A program made the translations under genes and the position numbers. From Streptomyces griseus subsp. griseus (GTDB lineage: Bacteria; Actinomycetota; Actinomycetes; Streptomycetales; Streptomycetaceae): a DNA stretch of 64,000 nucleotides. Each line of letters begins with the position of its first letter. Position 1 is the first letter of the stretch. The DNA lies in the NCBI RefSeq assembly GCF_003610995.1, contig NZ_CP032543.1, positions 806,001 to 870,000 on the forward strand, written 5' to 3'. The notes under the pieces were generated by a model, which ran no database searches, was not told the DNA's origin, and saw only the letters and a list, made by a program, of their open reading frames with translations. Shown here in pieces: positions 24,698 to 33,152 of this stretch.

Positions 24698-25741
24698 TCA
24701 CCCGTCGAGGAAGCGCAATAGCTCGGCGGTCACGAACCGAGGGTTCTCCTCGACGAGCCAGTGCCCGGCGTTCGGCACGTCCACCGCCCGCACGATGTTG
24801 GTCACGCGCGGGGCGACTGTGCCCTGGATCGCTTCGAGTTGCCCTTCGGCGGCCATGAGCAGGGTCGGGACACGCACGGGTGCTGCTGCCACGGTGTCGC
24901 GGACATCTTTGTCGAGGGCGCGGTAGAGCTCGAAGCCGCCCGCCAGGACCTTGGGCCGACTATAAGTTCGTGCGTACTCGTCGATCTCGGCGCCGGTGAA
25001 CGGGGACCGGTCGGAGGTGCCGCCGAACGCCGTTCCGCCGAAGGAGACTTGGGGATAGAACAGTGCCAGGTACTCGCGGACATCATCATCCACGACCGCC
25101 TCGGGGACTCGTCGCTGGGAGTGAAAGGCGATGTGCCAGCTCAGTGAGCGGTAGGTACTTGCATCGATCGCGGGCCCGGGCAGCGGCAGGTCGAGGTAGC
25201 CGAGGCGGGTGGTGTCGTCGGGGAATTGGCTGGCGTACTGGAATGCCACTGCGGCACCGAGGTCGTGCCCGATGACACGGGCATCACGCACCCCGAGCTG
25301 GTCGGAGATCAGCTTGTGCACGTACCGGGCCAGCGTGGCTTTGTCGTAGCCGGTCGGTGAGCCGGTGCTGTCGCCCAGTCCGGGAAGGTCGACGGCGTAG
25401 ACGGTGTGGTGCTCGGCGAGTTTCGGCATGATCTGCCACCAGCCGTACCAGGTCTGTGGCCAGCCGTGTATCAGCACGACCGGTGTGCCGCTGCCGCCCG
25501 TCACGTAGTGCATACGGACGCCGTCGACGTCGGCGAACTTGTGCTGGAAGGAGTCTTTGAACCGGGGATCGTCCTGGGTGGCGGCGGCGTAGGCGGGAAC
25601 ACCTCCACCGGCGGTCGGCGTGGAGGCGGGGGTGGAACAGGCTGTGGTGGCGATCGTGAGCAGGAGGGTGAGCATCACGGTTGCCGCCGTGTGCGCCGAA
25701 CGGAGGGAGCGGCGTGGCAATGGTCGTGGTTCTGTGATCAC
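24698..25741 (-). CDS. Secreted epoxide-hydrolase-like lipoprotein
   Basis: A 347-residue alpha/beta hydrolase with a lipoprotein signal peptide ending in ATTACS. The mature enzyme has HGWPQTWYGWWQIMPKLAEH (oxyanion HGWP motif of epoxide hydrolases) and the nucleophile elbow VIGHDLGAAVAFQYA with Asp. The catalytic His lies in VDVPNAGHWLVEENP near the C-terminus. Two lid tyrosines are plausible in the cap domain. It would hydrolyse an epoxide or related ester outside the cell. Being exported makes it unusual among epoxide hydrolases, which are mostly cytosolic. It stands alone between non-coding stretches. Confidence 0.85.
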   Translation of the reverse strand: MITEPRPLPRRSLRSAHTAATVMLTLLLTIATTACSTPASTPTAGGGVPAYAAATQDDPRFKDSFQHKFADVDGVRMHYVTGGSGTPVVLIHGWPQTWYGWWQIMPKLAEHHTVYAVDLPGLGDSTGSPTGYDKATLARYVHKLISDQLGVRDARVIGHDLGAAVAFQYASQFPDDTTRLGYLDLPLPGPAIDASTYRSLSWHIAFHSQRRVPEAVVDDDVREYLALFYPQVSFGGTAFGGTSDRSPFTGAEIDEYARTYSRPKVLAGGFELYRALDKDVRDTVAAAPVRVPTLLMAAEGQLEAIQGTVAPRVTNIVRAVDVPNAGHWLVEENPRFVTAELLRFLDG

Positions 25742-25766
25742 GTGTTTCCGTCCTGGAGGGGGTGGG

Positions 25767-26060
25767 TCAGCGGCCGGTCATGCCGTCGGAGAGTTCGCGG
25801 AGGATGTCGGCGTGGCCCGCGTGCCGGCCGGTCTCCTCGATCGGGTGGGTGAGTGTCCAGCGGATGCGGGGAGCGGGGCGGTCCGGCCGGGGTCGGGGGA
25901 CCGGAGCGCCGAGAACGGCACCCGTCGAGAACGTCGTTCGCGCGCCTGACCGCGTCTCGGTAGCGGGCGACGACATCGTCCACGCTGTCCGTCGGCGCGG
26001 CGCGGAACGTCGCCTGCCGGTCGGGGACGTCGTCCCCGAGGAACTTTGACCGCTCGACGT
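25767..26060 (-). pseudogene. DinB/DUF664 family relic
   Basis: Two DinB-type segments lie in different frames. HLTYVERSKFLGDDVPDRQA followed by SVDDVVARYRDAVRRANDVL is the middle of the four-helix bundle. IRWTLTHPIEETGRHAGHAD followed by ILRELSDGMTGR is the C-terminal helix with the metal-binding His residues. The N-terminal helix with the first His is not recognisable, and at least one frame change is needed. Intact relatives are metal-dependent bacillithiol- or mycothiol-linked transferases. Confidence 0.65.
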
Positions 26061-26295
26061 ACGTCAGGTGGTCGGGCAGGTTCGTGCCCGACCTGCCCAA
26101 CCACGGCTGTTCGCACCTGCGGCTCGGGGGCGCCGTCGCCTTCGTGGCGATCGAGGTTCGGAGGCAGTCGAGAAAGCCGGGCAAGACCTCGACCTCACTG
26201 CTTCCGGCCAGGGCGGCGGGGTGTCGCCACGGCCATCGCGGCGTGTGGTGCTGGGCAACAGTGGTCGCCTTCCTTATTGGGGGCCTGCCGCCGTG

Positions 26296-26918
26296 TCAGG
26301 CGGTGCGGCGGATGAGAAGGACGTGGTCGGTGACCTCGGCGGTGTGCCCGCCTGGTCCGGTCGCGGTCCGGGGGGTGCCGGCCCGCTCGACCGTCCATGT
26401 CCTCGGGGCCAGATCGATACCGGCGGCGACCTTCCGTGGGCTCGGGTGCCGGGTGTCAGCGCCCTGATTCCTCGACCACGGCGCGGCCGAGCCGTGGTCG
26501 ACTGCCAGCAGCCGCCCGCCCGGGCCCAGTGCGTGCGCGGCCGAGTGCAGGACGGTTACCCGGCCCAGGGCACCGGGGGTGTGCAGGTAGTGGGCGGAGA
26601 ACGGTCGAACCCGCCGGGCGGGAAAGACCTGTGCAGGTCGTGTCGCACGGTGGTGACGCGATCGCCCAGGCAGTGTGAGCGGGCGAGGGCGGCAGGCCGC
26701 TCGACCGCCACGGCCGAGATGTCGGCGGCGGTGACCTGCCACCCCTGGCCGGCGAGCCACAGCGCGTCGCCGCCGTAGCCGCATCCGACGTCCAACGCGT
26801 CACCGGGCGGCAGGCCCGTCACCGTCTCGGTGAGGCGAGCGTTCGGTTGTGGGTTGCAAGTTGCCGGTCCGGGCGCGTAGATGCCGTCCCCGAAGGCGAC
26901 CGCACCGGTGGTGCTCAT
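26296..26918 (-). pseudogene. Class I SAM methyltransferase, frameshifted near 26600
   Basis: The 5' part starts at ATG 26918 with AAGGAG 6 bases upstream and holds motif I, ALDVGCGYGGDALWLAGQG, and the next strand VTAADISAVAVER. After HDLHRSFPPGGFD the frame fails. A shifted frame continues as SAHYLHTPGALGRVTVLHSA, HALGPGGRLLAVDHG, and ends DHVLLIRRTA at 26296. The complete protein would be about 207 residues, normal for small methyltransferases. The damage is a small indel. Divergent from an XRE-cupin regulator that probably controlled it. Confidence 0.75.
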
Positions 26919-27005
26919 CGGAACTCCTTGTGTCAGAAGGCGCTCAGTCTTGCCGGGCGTACCAGAAACTGGCACGCAAACTTGCGGTAATGGCAAGATG
27001 GCCCC

Positions 27006-27614
27006 ATGGATCCCAAGACGGATGAAGACGTGCTCGACGCGGTGGGGCCACGGCTGCGTGCGCTGCGTCGTGACCGCGGCATCACCCTCGCCGAGCTCTC
27101 GGCAACGACCGGCGTGTCGGAGAGCACCCTGTCCCGGCTGGAGGGCGGGCAGCGCCGGGCGAGCCTGGAACTGCTGCTGCCGCTGGCCCGTACCTACGAC
27201 GTTCCGTTGGACGATCTCGTCGGTGCCCCGCGCACTGGCGACCCCCGGATCCACCTCAAGCCGATCAGGCGGTTCGGGATGACATTCGTGCCCCTGTCCC
27301 GGCGACCGGGCGGTGTGCACGCGTTCAAGATGATCATCCCCGCCCAGCCGGAACCACTCGAACCGACCCCGCAGACCCACGAAGGCTTTGAATGGCTCTA
27401 CGTGCTCAGCGGACGCCTGCGGCTCGTGACCGGCGAGCGCGACCTGACACTGCCGCCCGGTGAAGCAGCCGAGTTCGACACGTCCCTGCCCCACTGGCTG
27501 GGCAGCGCCGACGGCGGCGTGGTTGAGCTTCTTATCCTGTTCGGCCTGCAAGGGATACGTGCGCACGTACGCACCGACCCTCACCGGTCGTCTCAGACCG
27601 GGAGCCGACGGTGA
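27006..27614 (+). CDS. XRE family regulator with cupin domain
   Basis: A 202-residue regulator. The helix-turn-helix is LRALRRDRGITLAELSATTG followed by VSESTLSRLEGGQRRASLE near residues 17-60. The C-terminal part is a cupin (HEGFEWLYVLSGRLRLVTGE, then LTLPPGEAAEFDTSLPHWLG), which binds a small ligand. This domain order is typical of repressors of small-molecule modifying enzymes. It is divergent from a methyltransferase gene, now frameshifted, with 87 bases between starts. The gap includes AT-rich GGTAATGGCAAGATGG next to the start. Confidence 0.88.
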   Translation: MDPKTDEDVLDAVGPRLRALRRDRGITLAELSATTGVSESTLSRLEGGQRRASLELLLPLARTYDVPLDDLVGAPRTGDPRIHLKPIRRFGMTFVPLSRRPGGVHAFKMIIPAQPEPLEPTPQTHEGFEWLYVLSGRLRLVTGERDLTLPPGEAAEFDTSLPHWLGSADGGVVELLILFGLQGIRAHVRTDPHRSSQTGSRR

Positions 27615-27814
27615 ACTCAGCGAAAGATTCTGTATCCCCGTCAGCAGCGAGCCTCACCGCGCAAACGCAGCAGTCGACAATGTCGCACCCGCAGAGATCG
27701 ACCAGGTCGAACGCCGGTGGACACGAACCGCGTCAGCGATCCCCCGCCAGTGACCAGGCCCGTACCCTGGGCCCTTCACCCGCTGCGGCCGTCCTGATTC
27801 TCCCTCTGAGCTAG

Positions 27815-28198
27815 GGCCTGACCGACTCACCGGCCCTGCAACTGGCCTGGATCGGCGAAAAGTTCGTGCAGTGGGCCAACCCCGCCACGCCGATCAGCCG
27901 CGAGAACGTCCTGATCACCGCCAGCCTCTACTGGTTCACCCGGGCCGGACCCGCAGCCGGCGACGTCTACTGAGAACTCACCCACGCCGACAACCCCGGC
28001 TGGGGCGATACCTCGGCCGTCCCCATGGCCTCCTCGCTGTTCTACAGCGACCCGCTGGTCCGCAAAGTCCTCGGCCCCACCGACGACAGCCCCGTCTTCT
28101 TCCGGGACCACACCGAAGGCGCACACTCCCCCGCCTCCTAGACACCCGACCTCTTCGTCGACGACATCCAAGCCTTCTTCCGCACCCTCCGCACCTGA
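27815..28198 (+). pseudogene. Epoxide hydrolase C-terminal relic
   Basis: One frame reads as the last 125 or so residues of a bacterial epoxide hydrolase: GLTDSPALQLAWIGEKFVQW, then ENVLITASLYWFTRAGPAAG, and finally TPDLFVDDIQAFFRTLRT. It is broken by in-frame stops after GDVY (TGA) and AHSPAS (TAG). The catalytic N-terminal domain is missing; the 200 bases upstream show no recognisable continuation. It is not a copy of the exported hydrolase at 24.7-25.7 kb. Confidence 0.65.
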
Positions 28199-28355
28199 CG
28201 CAACGGCCGTCAGCCACAGCCAGGAGCCATCCACATCGCAGCTGAAGAGGAGTCCCGCTCGTCGGCGGTGAGTTCACCGTGCTCGAAGCGTCAGGCGCGG
28301 GAGCCGGTCATCGTCCGGGCCGGAGGGGCAACTCCGGTCCGGACAACTGCCTTGC
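28199..28355. other. Non-coding stretch
   Basis: Nothing supported between the epoxide-hydrolase relic and the acyl-carrier-like fragment. Confidence 0.35.
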
Positions 28356-28610
28356 CTAGAACTCGGGGGACGTCACTCCCCGGTTGTCCAGGGCGGCGTG
28401 CGCGTGATCGAAGAAGTCCTGGACGGTGAGCAGCTTCTCCTCATCCTCGTCGGACACACCGATGTCGAACTCCTCCTCGTAGGCCAGGCTGCACCGGCCC
28501 TGCCAGCTGTGCACAAGGGGAGCCCGTCGATCTGGACAGAGTCGTAAACGATCAACGATGGCGGAGGACACGTCACCCCGAATAATCCCTCTCCTGAACT
28601 GGGAAAACAC
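28356..28610 (-). pseudogene. Acyl-carrier-protein-like C-terminal fragment
   Basis: An open frame of 84 codons whose second half, AYEEEFDIGVSDEDEEKLLT followed by VQDFFDHAHAAL, looks like helices III and IV of an acyl carrier protein. The preceding sequence does not give helix II with the phosphopantetheine Ser (expected DSL); an Asp-Ser pair appears only in another frame. It is best read as a decayed carrier protein; a real but divergent small gene is less likely. Confidence 0.4.
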
Positions 28611-29343
28611 GTCGAAACCCGTTGAGAACCCGTCGTCCGCTCAGGGAAAGCCCCTGGGGACCGCGCAGGATCGTGCACCCTCCCAGACGCCCCGGCACCG
28701 AGGCTGGCTCGCACACAGGGTGGCCTGGCCGCTCCCGGAAGTGCGCCACAGCGCGCTTCCGGGCTGACCTGTCCCTTTTCCGGACTTGGCCCCCGGCAAC
28801 GGCCCTACGCGGTCCGGGCCGCCTTGGCGGGGAGCGCCTCAAGGGCCTGGTGGCCGTCAACGAAGCGTTCTCCGGGTTCGCGGAGCCGGCGTACGGCAGC
28901 GGCCTGGATCTCGGGGCGGGTGTGCTGCTGCGTGGTCCAGGTGGCGCGGTGAGTGGCGACGGCCTCTCTGCGGACCGCGGTCAGCCGGCAGCTCCGCTAC
29001 GGACCGGACCCCCGGCCCGACAACGAGAGGCCCGAAAGACGCAGGGGCGCAGCAGGTGCCCATTCCGTGAAGGGGGATCGGGCGGGGCCCCCACCCACCA
29101 CCGTTCGAAGGCACATACCGACGAGACCGCTTCCGGAGAGGTTCACGAAGATCACCACCAGCGAAACCACCGGATGCCCCGGAGAGGATCCGCCACCTTC
29201 TGCGCACCTGGCCGTCATCGGCCGACAGGCAGGAGAGCGAGCGCACGGAACGGGAAGAGGACTTCATCACCCGCCGCATCACCCGGGGTTGCCGGGGAAC
29301 GTCGGAGAATGGGGCAGAGCGGAGGCCGACGGGCCGTGCGGGG
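28611..29343. other. Non-coding stretch with a possible coding remnant
   Basis: About 730 bases without a supported gene. On the minus strand, roughly 28985 down to 28811, one frame reads THRATWTTQQHTRPEIQAAA and RRLREPGERFVDGHQALEAL, which has protein-like composition but no start, no recognised family and no continuation. It is probably another relic. Confidence 0.3.
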
Positions 29344-29940
29344 TCAGTCCTCGCTCTGCTTCTTCCTGATGTGGTCGGCGGTGTACCGGGCGAGGTCGGT
29401 GACGTCCTCGGGCGTCTTCACTTGGGCCCCGACCGTGATGATCGTCGCCCCGACGCGCATGTCCACGTGGGAGGTGTAGTGCTTCCACGGGAACGGCGTC
29501 AGAACCGAGTGTGAGGCCGTGGTCTGATCCGCCCCGCTGCTGATCTCCAGGCCGATCCGCTGCTTGTGCGTGGACTCCATGCCCTTGAGGGCGGCTTCGG
29601 CGTTCCCTGGTGTGTCGAAGGCCCAGATACTGACGCCCGCCGTGCTGCCGCGACCGGACGCCTCAACGGCCTCCACCCCCTCCAGTCCTGTGCCCCCCGA
29701 CGCCACGAAGCCGGGACACTTCGTGCCCGACCAGTTGCGGCAGTCGTTCTCCCCTGCGGCGAAGTCCTCCATCGCGGGCGCGTGGCGCAGCTTGTAGCCG
29801 TCCGGGAGCGTCTTCTCGGACAGCAATGCCTCCTCGACCCCCTTCTCCGTGAGCGGCTCGCTCTCGCTGCCGCATCCCGTCAGCCCGCACATCACAACGG
29901 CCGCGAGCGCCACAGCGCGTATGCCGTATTTCACCGTCAT
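29344..29940 (-). CDS. Lipoprotein of unknown function
   Basis: A 198-residue lipoprotein with signal peptide TVKYGIRAVALAAVVMCG ending in the lipobox LTGC. The mature part contains one possible disulphide pair (ENDCRNWSGTKCPGF), then a beta-rich domain (TAGVSIWAFDTPGNAEAALK, VDMRVGATIITVGAQVKTPE), a layout common in streptomycete lipoproteins of the LpqH/PknH-sensor-like class. The start at 29940 is preferred because GGAGG lies 8 bases upstream; ATG at 29973 is also in frame. No neighbour suggests a function. Confidence 0.75.
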   Translation of the reverse strand: MTVKYGIRAVALAAVVMCGLTGCGSESEPLTEKGVEEALLSEKTLPDGYKLRHAPAMEDFAAGENDCRNWSGTKCPGFVASGGTGLEGVEAVEASGRGSTAGVSIWAFDTPGNAEAALKGMESTHKQRIGLEISSGADQTTASHSVLTPFPWKHYTSHVDMRVGATIITVGAQVKTPEDVTDLARYTADHIRKKQSED

Positions 29941-30383
29941 CCCCCGATCCTCCATGATCGCTACCGAGGACATTCAACGTGACGGCCGAGCAGATGGACA
30001 GGCGTTTCCGCTGCCGGGTCCGCGTGATCTGGAGTAAGTTCCAGCTAGCCTTCGGCGGGTTGTCGCCTGAACCCGCCGGACCCTCAAGGGCCGGTCTGGG
30101 TGCTCGTCCTCCCAGCGTACGACCGGTACCGAACGATCCTTCGGCCCGCCGCCCCGCCCCGGGTGACGGGCCGCGCGCCTCTGCCCCCCGTCCCGCCCAG
30201 ACCCGCGACACCGCCCTTCCGGGCCGACAGAGGGCACTCCGGCAGGAGAGGGCGGACAGGTCAGTCGGCCAACGAGGCGATGGGCAACCATCCCTGCGCC
30301 CTGATGGCCATCTCCTTGCCACCCGCGTACCCGGGTGCGCATTATCCGCTCGCCTCGGGACGTTACTGGATTTCTCGTGCGAC
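29941..30383. other. Non-coding stretch
   Basis: About 440 bases between the lipoprotein gene and the secreted-protein relic, with no supported gene, RNA or repeat. Confidence 0.35.
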
Positions 30384-30488
30384 ATCAGGTTCACGAAGGT
30401 GGTCGTCAACGGGGGGAGGAACATTGTCCTGGGGACCAAGGAGGTGAAAGCGTTCACCATCGCGGTGCCCCGGTTCTGGTTGTCGTAG
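30384..30488 (+). pseudogene. Relic of a secreted beta-sandwich protein
   Basis: A 35-codon stretch ending at TAG reads IRFTKVVVNGGRNIVLGTKE and VKAFTIAVPRFWLS. The pattern of a strand, NGG, IVLGT, and a V-x-F-T-I-x-V strand resembles the repeated Ig-like modules of streptomycete secreted calcium-binding proteins. Only one module edge is left, with no signal peptide. Confidence 0.3.
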
Positions 30489-30679
30489 GTGAAGACCGTC
30501 ACCCGCCCCGGACTCATCGTTGCCGCCGGCCATGTCGGCCAAGCGCTGATCATGGCGCAACACGGCCAGGCAGCCCAGCCGCGGCCGAGTTCTACCGCAA
30601 CCAGCTCTCGACCCCGACATGGGACCCGTGCACATGGCCCTTCTGCCGAGAAGACTGCAACCCACGCTGAGGAGTGGTT
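30489..30679. other. Non-coding stretch before the DUF7919-like gene
   Basis: No supported gene; AGGAG at its end serves the next start codon. Confidence 0.35.
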
Positions 30680-31099
30680 ATGCCCTACTACCCCGACATG
30701 ACCGCCTACGTGTACGACGCATCGGACCAGGAGATGCTCAACATCGGCTGGTTGGGACCCGATCGTGTTTACCGCACCGGGATCGTGGACGACCGTGTGA
30801 TCGATGCGATGAAGGCGCTCAGCAGTGCCTACGACAACCAGACGCGCGGTGTTCACGACTGCGAGTTCTGCTCCACCGAGCGGCCCGTCATCCTTGGTGG
30901 TCCGGCCTTCGACACCCAGGTGTGGCTCGGCTCTGCTGAGATCCGCGCTCAGGACACCGACGGCACTGTCTACTCGGCCCCCAACCTCGTCATCCACTAC
31001 ATCACGGAGCACCGCTACTGCCCTCCCGCGGAGTTCTGCCGGGCGGTAGTCGGGACGGCTGGGATGGATGGCCCTGACGAGTTGGTCTTGGCTGACTAG
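30680..31099 (+). CDS. Hypothetical protein, DUF7919-like
   Basis: A 139-residue soluble protein. It begins PYYPDMTAYVYDASDQEMLN, has a Cys pair in HDCEFCSTERPVILGG, and ends its conserved part with APNLVIHYITEHRYCPPAEF. This layout is that of a family of streptomycete proteins of unknown role (DUF7919 by resemblance). The ATG at 30680 with AGGAG 5 bases upstream is used; a GTG at 30674 is in frame. It is one of few intact genes near the right edge of the decayed island. Confidence 0.6.
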   Translation: MPYYPDMTAYVYDASDQEMLNIGWLGPDRVYRTGIVDDRVIDAMKALSSAYDNQTRGVHDCEFCSTERPVILGGPAFDTQVWLGSAEIRAQDTDGTVYSAPNLVIHYITEHRYCPPAEFCRAVVGTAGMDGPDELVLAD

Positions 31100-31212
31100 C
31101 TCCAGGGGAAGACAATCCGCAGGTCGCGAGATCCAGGCGGAGACGCAGCGTCCGGCCACCTCAATCAGCGGCCGGACGCTGGCCTCATCGGCTGACATGC
31201 CGGCCTCTCGCC

Positions 31213-31512
31213 ATGGCGGAACTTCTCTCCCCTGAGGACAGACTGACGCTGAGCGTCGAAGACGCTCCGGTGCTGACCCAGAACTTCTTGGAGCAGCAGG
31301 CCAGCCACGAAGGCATGGCCCTCGCGCGCGTCGAAGGGGAACGCGCCCGAGTGGGAGGCGACTTCTCTTTCGACTGCCAGTCAGCTGCCTATCCCCGTGC
31401 CGGAGACCTCCGGGGCATAGCTGTAGGTACGGGCTACCTGCGCGTTGACGGAAATACCGGAGAATGCCGATTACTGGGTGCAGCCGAGTCTGCAGAGCTC
31501 GACCTCTTCTGA
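31213..31512 (+). CDS. Small hypothetical protein, possibly immunity-type (Imm35/YrhB-like)
   Basis: A 99-residue protein. LSVEDAPVLTQNFLEQQASH is followed by a strand, then DFSFDCQSAAYPRAGDLRGI and GYLRVDGNTGECRLL. This order resembles YrhB/Imm35-like proteins, in which a predicted strand pair ends in a V-D-x-x-T-G motif. Some members are immunity proteins of polymorphic toxins. No toxin gene is adjacent. A Shine-Dalgarno is not obvious before the ATG at 31213. Confidence 0.45.
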   Translation: MAELLSPEDRLTLSVEDAPVLTQNFLEQQASHEGMALARVEGERARVGGDFSFDCQSAAYPRAGDLRGIAVGTGYLRVDGNTGECRLLGAAESAELDLF

Positions 31513-31984
31513 ACTGACCGGTCAAAACACCCGCGGAGCGTCGTCAGGCGACAAGCCCGTCGCCTGCGGCAATCATGTGCCGCAGGCAACGGATCGGTGG
31601 GCCTTTGGCCCAGCTCCCAATGTGATCCCGGGCGCGCGAGGGCGTGGTCATGCGAAGACTCGCGGGCGATCCCCTGCTCGGGAGACATCTGCTGGCCCCG
31701 CACCGTGAATCCCCCCTCTTCAGCGCGCGCCCCCTGCCGCTCGGCCTCGCCCGGGACGCCTTTGAGGCCCGCTGCGTCTGGTCGGGCTGACCGGCCGCGG
31801 CCTTATGGCCACATCCACTCACGTTATGGCCGATCGGCATGGGTCAGGACCGGTGGAACGCGCGCATACTTCCGACCGCGACAACTTGACAGGCCACCGA
31901 CAACCGTTGATCCGGCCCGGGCCCGCCCGCCTCCCCGCAGGCACCGGCCCCCTGCAAGGACCAGCCCAGCGAAAGGACCAACTC
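31513..31984. other. Non-coding stretch before the snapalysin gene
   Basis: About 470 bases without a supported gene. It holds a hairpin (31562-31587) and, toward its end, presumably the promoter of the snapalysin gene. The LysR-type regulator often found divergent from snapalysin genes is absent. Confidence 0.4.
31562..31587. terminator. Hairpin
   Basis: GCCTGCGGC-AATCATGT-GCCGCAGGC is a perfect 9-base stem with an 8-base loop, 50 bases downstream of the small hypothetical gene. A likely terminator. Confidence 0.5.
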
Positions 31985-32566
31985 ATGCGCCACTCCAAGT
32001 GGTTCGCGGCAGCCGGCACCGCCGCGGCCATCACCATGATCATGGCCCCGGCGACGCACGCGGCGTCCGCGCCCTCACCGGCCGCACCGGCGCGCGCCGC
32101 GGCGGTGACCACTCTCTACTACGACGCCACCCGGGCGACCGGCTGGGAGGCGGCCATCACCGCCGGAGTCGCCGCGTGGAACGCGAACGTCGGCAATGTG
32201 AAGCTGGCGAAGGCCCAGCCCGGCACCCGCGCCGAGATCCAGATCATCGCCACCAACGGCTGGCCGCAGGCCACGCTCGGCCCGGTCCGTCCGGGCGGCC
32301 AGGCCCGGGTGGAGCTCGGCAGCCTCGCGGTCACCGAAGGGCACGACAAGACCCGCATCGCCGCCCACGAGATCGGCCACAACCTGGGCCTGCCGGACAC
32401 CAAGCCCGGCCCCTGCTCCCAGCTGATGTCCGGCTCCAGCGCGGGCATCAGCTGCAAGAACTCCGTCCCCAACGCGACCGAGCGGTCCCGGGTCGAGTCC
32501 GCCTACGCCGGCCGCGCCGCCACACGCACCCCGGCCGACGGCCGCGTACTGGTCGACGCGCACTGA
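31985..32566 (+). CDS. snpA: Snapalysin-family zinc metalloprotease
   Basis: A 193-residue secreted M7 metalloprotease. A signal peptide of about 27 residues (MRHSKWFAAAGTAAAITMIM then ATHAA) and a short pro-segment precede the catalytic domain, which starts near TTLYYDATRATGWEAA. The zinc site is AAHEIGHNLGLPD, the HExxHxxGxxD motif in which both His and the final Asp are ligands, the hallmark of snapalysin. A disulphide is likely between GPCSQL and GISCKN. AAAGGA precedes the ATG. Snapalysins are small milk-clearing proteases of streptomycetes, cleaving at aromatic residues. Confidence 0.93.
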   Translation: MRHSKWFAAAGTAAAITMIMAPATHAASAPSPAAPARAAAVTTLYYDATRATGWEAAITAGVAAWNANVGNVKLAKAQPGTRAEIQIIATNGWPQATLGPVRPGGQARVELGSLAVTEGHDKTRIAAHEIGHNLGLPDTKPGPCSQLMSGSSAGISCKNSVPNATERSRVESAYAGRAATRTPADGRVLVDAH

Positions 32567-32570
32567 CCCG

Positions 32571-32601
32571 GCGGGAGGGGCGGTCGCCCCGCCCCTCCCG
32601 C
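32571..32601 (+). terminator. snpA: Strong terminator after snpA
   Basis: GCGGGAGGGGCGG pairs perfectly with CCGCCCCTCCCGC around TCGCC: a 13-base stem, 5-base loop, directly after the stop codon. Confidence 0.8.
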
Positions 32602-32705
32602 ACCCGGGCGCAGGCTCCGCGCCCGTCCGCTGAACGCCCGGGCCCCCCTCTCCGTACCCATGGCCGAAGACACATTCATGGATACCGATGAAGGGAAATG
32701 CCACG

Positions 32706-33152
32706 ATGAGCGCAGCCCAGGAGCGCCGGACCCTCCTCGAACGCCGCACCGTCGTCCTGGCGGTGGGGGCGGCCGGGGCGGCCGCCGCACTCACCGCGTG
32801 CGGGGGTTCGGACGCGTCGGGCGGCGCGGAGTCGGTCGAACAGCCGGGGAGCGGCGGTGGGGGCGGGGCCGTCCTGGCGAAGACGGCGGACATCCCCGAG
32901 GGCGGTGGAGTCGTCATCACCGCGCAGAAGGTCGTGGTGACCCAGCCGAGTGCCGGGGAGTTCAAGGCGTTCTCGGCCACGTGCACCCACCAGGGCTGTG
33001 CGGTCAAGGACGTGGTGGACAACGTCATCACCTGCCCCTGCCACAACTCCACGTTCGACGCGGCGACCGGCAGCCCCACCGGCGGGCCCGCCACCCAGGC
33101 GCTGCCCGTGCGGAAGATCACGGTGACGGGCGACTCGATCACCCTGGCGTAG
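32706..33152 (+). CDS. Rieske [2Fe-2S] lipoprotein
   Basis: A 148-residue exported iron-sulphur protein. The N-terminus has twin arginines (LLERRTVVLAVGAAG) and a lipobox-like LTAC, so a Tat-exported lipoprotein is likely. A Ser/Gly-rich linker leads to the Rieske domain, with cluster ligands in CTHQGC and CPCHNSTF. The ATG at 32706 with AAGGGA upstream is preferred; 32688 is in frame. It would transfer electrons at the outer face of the membrane. No cognate oxygenase or cytochrome gene is adjacent. Its last 14 bases overlap the converging gene. Confidence 0.9.
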   Translation: MSAAQERRTLLERRTVVLAVGAAGAAAALTACGGSDASGGAESVEQPGSGGGGGAVLAKTADIPEGGGVVITAQKVVVTQPSAGEFKAFSATCTHQGCAVKDVVDNVITCPCHNSTFDAATGSPTGGPATQALPVRKITVTGDSITLA

